7,026 bases of DNA from Nitrospirota bacterium. GTDB taxonomy: Bacteria; Nitrospirota; Thermodesulfovibrionia; Thermodesulfovibrionales; UBA6898. Shown here piece after piece: positions 1 through 6,687 of this stretch; position 1 is the stretch's first letter; the number at the start of each line of letters is the position of its first letter. The notes beneath the pieces were generated by a model. That model searched no databases. It worked only from the letters and a program-made list of their open reading frames with translations, and was not told where the DNA came from. The stretch spans positions 1 to 7,026 of the forward strand of contig JAJYLU010000092.1 of the NCBI GenBank assembly GCA_021787505.1, given 5' to 3'. Both the position numbers and the translations under genes were made by a program.

Positions 1-1
1 G

Positions 2-1663
2 GAGCATTTCGAGATAGGCAACTGGTATGAAAAAGACTGGTTCAATGCCCACAAGATCAGGCTTCAGGGGACGAGTTCCGTTTACAGGTTGCCTACCAAG
101 GCGGTCGACGGGATCAGCCTCGATCTTGTGGTCAAGAATTGCAGGGTTGGAGAGGATGTCCCTATCGATACCCATACCCTCCAGGAGTTTTGCGACGCGG
201 AGTTCAACAGTCCGTGGGAGGAGTTTTCACTTGTGATGGAGATGAGGGAGAGCGCGTACGGTCCGAAAGAGATGAAGGTAAAGACGCAACGGCCCCTGGC
301 GATTTATGTCCCTCCATACAGGATGCAGCCGTGGCAGAGCGGCAGGTCCCGTTCGAAGATAAACCGCATCCAGGCGAAGCATCCTGGCATAGACCTGGAC
401 ATTCTGAAGCAGTACAAGATGATCTACGAGTGGATAAAAGGGAAGAACCTTCTCGAAATCTTCGAGCATATCGATATCAACGACGACGAACTCGTCCGGC
501 ATCTCAAGGTGATCAATTATCAGGTGCTCGGCGACCTTGCAAAGAAGGGATATCTGGTTGCCGATATGAAACCTGAGCATATCATCATCGGCGAAGACGA
601 TACCCGGCGCATGGAGGAGATTGGACTGGCGGAACATGAGGCCGACCCGGTCGAAAAACAGATGAATTTCGTGCATCAGCTTATCCATGAGGGTAAATAT
701 TCAGTTATCGACTATGAGCTCCTCCTGCGGACCGCCAAGCACGAAAACGAGGTGAAGAGGTCCCGGAGACATTCGTATCTGGATGATCAGCGGGACCGCT
801 TCAAGCCGACGTCCCTGCCCGCCTACCTGAAGCGGGCCGAAGTTTTCGGGGTCCCGTATATCTATGGACACGCGGAAAGCACCGGGGGCCATCTCTGGGT
901 GGTGGGGAGGAACGCCCGTTTGTTCGATTACTTTCTTCCGGAAAGGTGGAGGAAAACCCCTTCCCTGAAATTGTCTGAAACCAAAGAGGTGTTCTATACC
1001 ATAACGAAGGACAATATTCATCTCGTTTGGGAAACATCCCGGGTAGGAGAGCTTCCCGACGAGGAAAACTACACTGATCCGACCATCCGTGCGAATGGGA
1101 TAAACAGTCCCTTTGAGGAATTTGCGATCGCGCACGAGCTGAACGAACTCGGCATTCCGACTGTATACGGGAGGGCCATATACATGACCGGGACCAACAA
1201 GATAGAGCCTTCGGTGGATTTCAGGAAATACGAATCGCATAAACATATCCTGGATCCCGAGGGCAATCCGATTCTTCAGGAAAAGCACAATTACATCACC
1301 ATCCGCGGCTATTATAACGGCCCCGATCAGTCGGTGGCTGCTCAGGGTCCGCAATACATGCCTGTGGACCTTTCGAAGGCGGTTTACAAAGGGCTCATCG
1401 ACGATGCAACGGGCCGGAAACTCCTCGATAAAGTTAAGGGAAAGTTGCGGAATATAGGCTACGACGGATCTCTGCTGAAGGCGAACGACCTTCTGCTGGC
1501 CGTTGACAGCAGCGGGAAGATTATGAATAATAGTGACGGCGAACCCGAAGTCATCATCTGTAATTTCGAGCTTATTTGGAAGACTCCCGAAACCGACAAA
1601 ACCCAATGCGGACCATTATCTGCCGGGACCGGGCAATCGGTGCCATCAGCTTCTGAAGGGTAA
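2..1663 (+). CDS. Tandem protein-kinase-like domain protein, 5' end outside the window
   Basis: The frame is open from base 2, so 553 residues are visible and the true start lies upstream; a TTG at 89 is internal. I do not recognise a named family. Residues 3-245 read like a kinase fold: a VVK strand with K45, a helix with E73/E74 in the segment NSPWEEF, a hinge-like stretch YEWIKGKN, a catalytic-loop-like segment VADMKPEHIII with D188 and K190, then VIDYELL with D237 where DFG would normally stand. Residues 307-528 repeat the same order: SRVG, INSPFEEF, GYYNG, GYDGSLLKANDLLL and CNFELIWKT. In this second copy the strand lysine is E344 and the catalytic and DFG-type aspartates are gone. No signal peptide or membrane segment is visible. 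The last 25 or so residues look disordered. The stop lies 6 bases before the M50 protease gene. The kinase-fold assignment is inference from motif order; ATP binding or catalysis is unproven. Confidence 0.85.
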   Translation, partial: EHFEIGNWYEKDWFNAHKIRLQGTSSVYRLPTKAVDGISLDLVVKNCRVGEDVPIDTHTLQEFCDAEFNSPWEEFSLVMEMRESAYGPKEMKVKTQRPLAIYVPPYRMQPWQSGRSRSKINRIQAKHPGIDLDILKQYKMIYEWIKGKNLLEIFEHIDINDDELVRHLKVINYQVLGDLAKKGYLVADMKPEHIIIGEDDTRRMEEIGLAEHEADPVEKQMNFVHQLIHEGKYSVIDYELLLRTAKHENEVKRSRRHSYLDDQRDRFKPTSLPAYLKRAEVFGVPYIYGHAESTGGHLWVVGRNARLFDYFLPERWRKTPSLKLSETKEVFYTITKDNIHLVWETSRVGELPDEENYTDPTIRANGINSPFEEFAIAHELNELGIPTVYGRAIYMTGTNKIEPSVDFRKYESHKHILDPEGNPILQEKHNYITIRGYYNGPDQSVAAQGPQYMPVDLSKAVYKGLIDDATGRKLLDKVKGKLRNIGYDGSLLKANDLLLAVDSSGKIMNNSDGEPEVIICNFELIWKTPETDKTQCGPLSAGTGQSVPSASEG

Positions 1664-1669
1664 ACTATT

Positions 1670-2338
1670 ATGGAATCAACTGACGTCATAAGGCAGCTGC
1701 TCATTTCGGCGCTGCCTATCCTCATCGCGATAACCTTCCACGAGGTTTCGCACGGGCTTGTCGCTTACAGACTCGGGGACCCGACTGCCAAGATGCTCGG
1801 CAGGCTTACCCTCAATCCGATAGCACACATCGATATCTTCGGCACGATAATTCTCCCCCTGATGCTGATTGTACTGACAAATGGTCGTTTTGTCTTCGGA
1901 TACGCGAAGCCTGTTCCGATTAACCCCATGAATTTTAAAAACCCGCGTAAGGGAATGGCGATATCGGCGGCCGCAGGCCCGGTCACCAATATGCTGCTGG
2001 CGTCGGCGAGTTTTCTGATCTGGAAAGGGGTGCTCACCCCCCTGGCGTCTCTTTCGCCGGACACATTCAGTGAGGCAGTTTTACGGCCTTTGGCGATGAT
2101 CATGCAGTCGAGTATTGTCGTCAATGTCGTCCTCGCCGTCTTCAACTTGATCCCTATCCCTCCCCTGGACGGTGGAAGGGTGCTGACCGGCCTTCTTCCC
2201 TCTAAACAGGCGATGTCCTTCAGCAGGATAGAACCTTTCGGGTTCGTTATCGTCATCGTTCTCATATACAGCGGGATCGCAAACCACATCATTATGCCTT
2301 TTATAGCTTTTTTTCTTAAATTATTTCACGTCTACTGA
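1670..2338 (+). CDS. Site-2 protease family (M50) membrane metalloprotease
   Basis: This 222-residue protein is an intramembrane zinc metalloprotease of the compact M50 type, without PDZ or CBS domains. The zinc-binding motif HEVSH is at residues 24-28 inside the first hydrophobic helix, followed by the usual YRLGDPTA and GRLTLNPIAHID segments (residues 33-55). A further hydrophobic segment lies near 56-70, AAGPVTN is at 101-107, and the third metal ligand is D167 in IPPLDGGRVL. A last hydrophobic segment covers about 190-215. The ATG at 1670 is preceded by a modest GAAGGG about 9 bases upstream. Members of this family cleave membrane-bound substrates in the inner membrane, often anti-sigma factors in larger relatives, but the substrate of the small form is generally unknown. 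Placement directly before trpS is an arrangement I recall from several bacterial lineages. The kinase-like gene upstream is very probably on the same transcript. Confidence 0.95.
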   Translation: MESTDVIRQLLISALPILIAITFHEVSHGLVAYRLGDPTAKMLGRLTLNPIAHIDIFGTIILPLMLIVLTNGRFVFGYAKPVPINPMNFKNPRKGMAISAAAGPVTNMLLASASFLIWKGVLTPLASLSPDTFSEAVLRPLAMIMQSSIVVNVVLAVFNLIPIPPLDGGRVLTGLLPSKQAMSFSRIEPFGFVIVIVLIYSGIANHIIMPFIAFFLKLFHVY

Positions 2339-2347
2339 GGGGAGGAA
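2337..2347 (+). promoter_or_regulatory. Ribosome binding site of trpS
   Basis: A purine run with two overlapping Shine-Dalgarno cores, GAGG at 2337-2340 and GGAGG at 2341-2345, sits directly before the trpS ATG and overlaps the TGA stop of the M50 protease gene. The upstream core has the better spacing of 7 bases. The overlap suggests that ribosomes finishing the protease gene could reinitiate on trpS. Confidence 0.7.
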
Positions 2348-3334
2348 ATGGCCAAAGAACGGGTATTAAGCGGCATGCAGTCGAGCGGCAGGGTGCATCT
2401 GGGGAACCTAGTCGGGGCGCTGCAGAACTGGGTAAGGCTCCAGGACAAATATGATTGTTACTATTTCGTCGCGGACTGGCATGCCCTGACGGCAGGCTAC
2501 GCCAACCCTTCGGCTATCCGGGAGTCGGTAAAGGATCTTCTTATTAACTTCCTTGCGGTGGGCCTCGACCCCGAGCGATGCACTATATTCCTGCAGTCCA
2601 GGATCCTCGAGCATGCGGAACTTCACCTCCTCCTTTCGATGATAACGCCGCTCGGCTGGCTCGAACGGGTCCCGACCTACAAAGAAAAACAGCAGGAGTT
2701 GAAAGAGAGGGACCTCGCGACCTACGGCTTCCTAGGCTATCCTCTGCTCCAGACAGCGGACATCATCATTTACCGGGCGAAATATGTCCCGGTGGGGGTC
2801 GACCAGGTCCCTCACCTGGAGATATCGAGAGAGATCGCAAGAAGGTTCAACAATTTCTACGGGGAAATCTTCCCTGAACCGGAGGCTTTACTGACCGAGT
2901 TTCCCAAGGTCCCGGGGGTCGACGGCAGGAAGATGTCGAAGAGCTATGACAATGCGATCTATCTGTCGGACAGTCCGAAGGAGGTTGAGCACAAGATAAA
3001 GACCATGGCCACCGACCCGGCACGTATCAGGCGCACCGATGTCGGAAATCCGGATCTTTCCCCCGTTCACCAACTCCACAAGATCTTTTCTTCCAAGGAA
3101 GAGCAAGACTATGTTGCCGAAGGCTGCCGCACCGCCGGCATCGGCTGCATCGACTGCAAGAAGATCCTGATAAAGAACGTCTTCCGGGTGCTTGAGCCGA
3201 TCTGGGCAAAAAGGGAAGAGCTCATAAAGAATCCGGAGCAGCTTGACTCTATAATCGAAAAAGGGAATGGGAAGGCGAGATCGGTCTGCCGGGAGACGAT
3301 GGAGCTGGTCCGAAAGGGGATGGGGCTTATTTAG
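2348..3334 (+). CDS. trpS: Tryptophanyl-tRNA synthetase
   Basis: This class I aminoacyl-tRNA synthetase activates tryptophan with ATP and charges tRNA-Trp in the cytoplasm. Its 328 residues match the compact bacterial form. The first signature, SGRVHLGN (residues 13-20, the HIGH equivalent), and the second, KMSKS (195-199), are both intact. Other family segments are the ADWHALT stretch at 42-48 and GVDQVPHLE at 150-158. The C-terminal part holds C260, C267 and C270, the C-x6-C-x2-C part of the [4Fe-4S] motif known from Thermotoga maritima TrpRS. The expected first cysteine is absent, and S238 stands at the likely aligned place. The gene follows the M50 protease by 9 bases and has a strong ribosome binding site. 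Its stop codon overlaps by 4 bases the end of a convergent minus-strand gene. I see no T-box or attenuator in front of it. Confidence 0.98.
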   Translation: MAKERVLSGMQSSGRVHLGNLVGALQNWVRLQDKYDCYYFVADWHALTAGYANPSAIRESVKDLLINFLAVGLDPERCTIFLQSRILEHAELHLLLSMITPLGWLERVPTYKEKQQELKERDLATYGFLGYPLLQTADIIIYRAKYVPVGVDQVPHLEISREIARRFNNFYGEIFPEPEALLTEFPKVPGVDGRKMSKSYDNAIYLSDSPKEVEHKIKTMATDPARIRRTDVGNPDLSPVHQLHKIFSSKEEQDYVAEGCRTAGIGCIDCKKILIKNVFRVLEPIWAKREELIKNPEQLDSIIEKGNGKARSVCRETMELVRKGMGLI

Positions 3335-3344
3335 GGCTTATTCT
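3323..3344. repeat. 11-base tandem direct repeat at the trpS 3' end
   Basis: GGGCTTATT occurs at 3323-3331 and again at 3334-3342, so the period is 11 bases. The repeat spans the trpS TAG and the stop of the convergent minus-strand gene. It may be a slippage duplication that set the end of one or both reading frames. No hairpin followed by a T run, and so no convincing intrinsic terminator, is seen here. Confidence 0.55.
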
Positions 3345-3594
3345 GAAAGGGCAGTACTAAGTCGTCTTCCTCGTTGTATAGGTCTCTGCAAATCGCCTCC
3401 GCCTCTTCTTCGGGCGAGTTTAACGAAGGAAGATGGATTTCCGATTCCAGCATTTTCCTGATCAGATCGAGTTCGACGAATTCATCCTTTAATGGTTCCC
3501 ATGCCTGAAGGGTCCTGATCGCATCCCGGTAAAACATCCTTTCGGTCAACGAAAGATCGAATACCTGCATCTTCCAGAATTTCGTAAATCTCAT
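3331..3594 (-). CDS. Hypothetical acidic helical protein, 87 residues
   Basis: I do not recognise this family. The product starts with MRFTKFWKMQVFDLSLTERM and is largely predicted-helix-like, with a strongly acidic second half (PEEEAEAICRDLYNEEDD at residues 61-78). It has no membrane segment, signal peptide or metal motif. The ATG at 3594 has a GAGGG 4 bases upstream on the minus strand, a close but usable ribosome binding site. Amino-acid make-up looks like a real soluble protein rather than a shadow frame, and nothing else is coded opposite it except the last bases of trpS. It converges on trpS with a 4-base overlap and diverges from serS, so it is its own transcription unit. It could be a small adaptor or lineage-specific protein. 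Coding status is likely but not certain. Confidence 0.65.
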   Translation of the reverse strand: MRFTKFWKMQVFDLSLTERMFYRDAIRTLQAWEPLKDEFVELDLIRKMLESEIHLPSLNSPEEEAEAICRDLYNEEDDLVLPFQNKP

Positions 3595-3681
3595 CCTGCC
3601 CTCATTTCTTCATAAAGGTTTATTCTTTCTAGAGTATTCCATGATCCATAGGAAGTATGTAATCCATATCACATATCGGTG

Positions 3682-3703
3682 TTACCCTACCCCGGGAAGG
3701 TAA
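3682..3703. repeat. Imperfect palindrome in the divergent intergenic region
   Basis: TTACC at 3682-3686 pairs with GGTAA at 3699-3703, and the dyad has a CCCGGG at 3691-3696 near its centre. Eight of the eleven base pairs across the dyad match. It lies between the minus-strand hypothetical gene and serS, upstream of the putative serS promoter. It could be an operator or a transcript hairpin; nothing in the sequence decides between these. Confidence 0.35.
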
Positions 3704-3716
3704 TGGCCGGCGAGCC

Positions 3717-5046
<1,330 letters not shown>

Positions 5047-5056
5047 ACTGACCGCT

Positions 5057-5236
5057 ATGGCTGAAGAGCAGGAAAAACTCGTCAAAACTTCAGTATACCT
5101 CGAGGAAGAAGTGATCGAGGCGCTCCGGGAGACAGCGAAAGAGCTCGAAAAAGAGACCGGCAAGAGATGGTCCAAAGGCGCGGTCATCCGCGTTGCTCTT
5201 AGCGACTTCTTCACAAGAAGGGGCAGAATGCTTTGA
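5057..5236 (+). CDS. Ribbon-helix-helix (CopG/Arc-like) small protein
   Basis: A 59-residue frame starts at the ATG at 5057 and ends at a TGA at 5234-5236. The pattern is that of a ribbon-helix-helix protein: a short beta strand KLVKTSVYLEEEV (residues 7-19), helix A over about 18-35 (EVIEALRETAKELEKE), a turn with ETGKRWSKG, and helix B over about 40-53 (KGAVIRVALSDFF). Such proteins form dimers whose paired strands enter the DNA major groove; they act as repressors or as the antitoxin half of toxin pairs. No toxin gene is adjacent. No clear Shine-Dalgarno precedes the ATG, so translation probably depends on reinitiation after serS, 10 bases upstream. The stop overlaps the TTG start of the following amidohydrolase, so the gene sits tightly inside a serS operon. 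A role as an autoregulator of this operon is a guess. Confidence 0.88.
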   Translation: MAEEQEKLVKTSVYLEEEVIEALRETAKELEKETGKRWSKGAVIRVALSDFFTRRGRML

Positions 5237-6138
5237 CCCCTCACGGGTTCGTCGACCTCCATACCCACGGTATCGGCCGATACGATACCGGGACTGATAA
5301 GCCTTCCGATATCTTGAAAATCGCACAACTCCACGCCGCAACCGGGACTGGGGCGATACTTCCGACAATTTATTCCGGCCCAATCGCAGGGATGAGAAGG
5401 AATATGGAAGTGGTGAGAAAAGCGATGGACCTCCAGAGATCAGAACTGATCGGGATGAAGTCAGCTCCTCAGGCTCCGCTAAAGCAGGGCAGTGTTTCAG
5501 CGCAAATACTCGGCGTGCATCTCGAAGGTCCTTTTTTGAACCCGTTAAGGTGCGGCGCCCTTGACAAGGGGTCTTTTGTCCGGCCGGGCCTATCTTCACT
5601 TAGGGAACTGATTGACGGATATGAAGACATCATAAAGATAATAACGATCGCTCCGGAACTTCCTGGGGCGCTGAAGGTCATAGAACGGAGCAGATCTCTG
5701 GGGTTCAGGGTGAATATGGGCCATTCCGACGCCACCTACAAGGATGCGTTGAAAGGCAAAGAGGCAGGGGCAACAGGAGTCACCCATCTTTTTAACGCCA
5801 TGAGGCCGTTTCACCACAGGGAACCCGGACTCGCCGGACTCGGGCTGATCGACGAGGATCTGTTTATAGAGGTGATCGCCGACCGTTTTCACCTCCATCC
5901 CATGACGTGCGAACTGATCTTTGGCCGGAAGAGGATCGACAGAATCATCCTTGTGTCCGACTCGGTAAAACATACCGGGGGAAAAGGGCTTCCTGCCTAT
6001 AAGGATGGAATTATCGCGGGAAGCGGGATTACGCTCGCCGATTCATTCGAAATCCTCCTTGAATTAGGTGTTCCCGATGCCGAGATCACCGAGGCTGCTA
6101 CGGACAATCCGGCACGGTACCTCGCAATTTCTTTGTAG
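5233..6138 (+). CDS. nagA: N-acetylglucosamine-6-phosphate deacetylase-like amidohydrolase, barrel only
   Basis: NagA removes acetate from N-acetylglucosamine-6-phosphate in amino-sugar and cell-wall recycling. Metal and catalytic positions are visible: HTH (residues 10-12), E98 in HLEGP, H164 in GHSDAT, H185 in THLFNAM, H220 in ADRFH and D243 in LVSDS. REPGLAG at 196-202 is also typical. The protein is 301 residues against about 380 usually. It opens right at the first barrel strand (GFVDLHTHG) and stops at NPARYLAI, so both the N- and C-terminal strands of the small beta domain are missing. The TTG at 5233 is the only sensible start: the frame has a stop at 5200-5202 and no ATG or GTG between. 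AGAAGGGG at 5216-5223 gives a good ribosome binding site at 9 bases. The start overlaps the ribbon-helix-helix stop by 4 bases. Substrate identity is not certain, because R218 and the VKHTGG stretch differ from classical NagA. Confidence 0.88.
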   Translation: MTPHGFVDLHTHGIGRYDTGTDKPSDILKIAQLHAATGTGAILPTIYSGPIAGMRRNMEVVRKAMDLQRSELIGMKSAPQAPLKQGSVSAQILGVHLEGPFLNPLRCGALDKGSFVRPGLSSLRELIDGYEDIIKIITIAPELPGALKVIERSRSLGFRVNMGHSDATYKDALKGKEAGATGVTHLFNAMRPFHHREPGLAGLGLIDEDLFIEVIADRFHLHPMTCELIFGRKRIDRIILVSDSVKHTGGKGLPAYKDGIIAGSGITLADSFEILLELGVPDAEITEAATDNPARYLAISL

Positions 6139-6177
6139 GACAAAGACTTACAGGCCCCAGGGAATTTCCTCTACAAA
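6132..6177. repeat. Inverted repeat across the amidohydrolase stop codon
   Basis: TTTGTAG at 6132-6138, which includes the TAG stop, is perfectly complementary to CTACAAA at 6171-6177. A GGA/TCC pairing is possible inside the stem. The stem is followed by a run of seven A on the plus strand and no T run on either strand, so it is not a standard intrinsic terminator. It may form a 3'-end stem that protects the operon transcript, or be chance. Confidence 0.3.
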
Positions 6178-6190
6178 AAAATCAGCATTA

Positions 6191-6215
6191 TGCCGATATT
6201 ACTTCATATACGGCA
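6191..6215. repeat. Inverted repeat upstream of the 129-residue protein gene
   Basis: TGCCGATAT at 6191-6199 faces ATATACGGCA at 6206-6215 across a 6-base loop, with a single extra A in the right arm. A TATAAA at 6232-6237 downstream could be a -10 box, but no good -35 lies at standard distance. The repeat is then placed where an operator or activator site would sit. The rest of the 144-base gap (6139-6282) shows no gene. Confidence 0.4.
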
Positions 6216-6282
6216 GTTGGTATTGTATGAGTATAAAATCCGCATTTGTTCAGGATGCGACATCGCGCAAAGGAGAACGAAT

Positions 6283-6672
6283 ATGCAGAACTGTCAGGTA
6301 CAGACCATACTAAGAGGCATCCCCACGCTTCACAAAATAGATTCTTCACGCGGGATCGGGAATCTTCTTCCTCCTGCCGACAAAACGCCGGTGAAGGCGA
6401 AAAAAACTCCTCCAAAGGTAGACCAGCGAAAGATCCGTGCTTTGGCAGAAGCCGTTATCCTTCAATCCATAGAGGACCTTTGGAGCAAGACAAAAAGAAA
6501 AAAGAGTATCGAGTTCTTCATGGGCGACGGCTTCAGCCTATGCGCCGATATGGCGGGAATGAAGGTTGTCGAGAGGCTGAGGCTCCTCAGGATGCTGAGG
6601 AAGCTCGATCCAAGATTGTTCGATTCCCGCCATGCGAGAAAACTCGGCAGCATCGTGAATCCCCCCTTTTGA
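6283..6672 (+). CDS. Hypothetical basic protein, 129 residues
   Basis: The start at 6283 was chosen because AAAGGAG at 6269-6275 sits 7 bases before the ATG, the best ribosome binding site in the window. The frame can be read back to an ATG at 6190, but that part lies in AT-rich intergenic sequence across an inverted repeat. I do not recognise a named family. Residues 1-27 begin MQNCQVQTILRGIPTL, residues 28-49 are a proline- and lysine-rich linker, and residues 50-110 form a compact helical region with AEAVILQSIEDLW, a basic KTKRKK, EFFMGDGFSLCADMAGM and a leucine/arginine-rich helix. That layout recalls small phage-type proteins with an alanine-rich helix followed by an aromatic, F-S-L-C-type segment, from memory only. 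No membrane segment is visible. It has its own leader and probably its own promoter, and it converges on cheR with 15 bases between the stops. Confidence 0.75.
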   Translation: MQNCQVQTILRGIPTLHKIDSSRGIGNLLPPADKTPVKAKKTPPKVDQRKIRALAEAVILQSIEDLWSKTKRKKSIEFFMGDGFSLCADMAGMKVVERLRLLRMLRKLDPRLFDSRHARKLGSIVNPPF

Positions 6673-6687
6673 AAGAAGCGGACATTA

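Noticed and set aside
701..1606. 301-residue open frame on the minus strand
   Set aside because: It lies fully opposite the kinase-like gene, whose plus-strand frame shows internal repeats and motifs. The antisense product has no recognisable pattern.
89..1663. TTG at 89 as the true start of the first gene
   Set aside because: The same frame runs open to base 2, and the upstream 29 residues align with the second repeat of the protein, so the gene begins outside the window.
5090..5599. 169-residue open frame on the minus strand
   Set aside because: It lies opposite the ribbon-helix-helix gene and the amidohydrolase, both supported by family motifs, and its product is arginine/serine-rich noise.
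5057..6138. Toxin-antitoxin pair made by the small gene and its neighbour
   Set aside because: The downstream partner is an intact NagA-like amidohydrolase, not a toxin of any family that I recognise.
6132..6181. Intrinsic terminator after the amidohydrolase
   Set aside because: A 7-base inverted repeat is present, but it is followed by A residues on the plus strand and has no T run on the minus strand side.
6211..6226. Sigma-54-type promoter
   Set aside because: A GG at 6212-6213 is followed at the required spacing by TG instead of GC, so the essential -12 element is missing.
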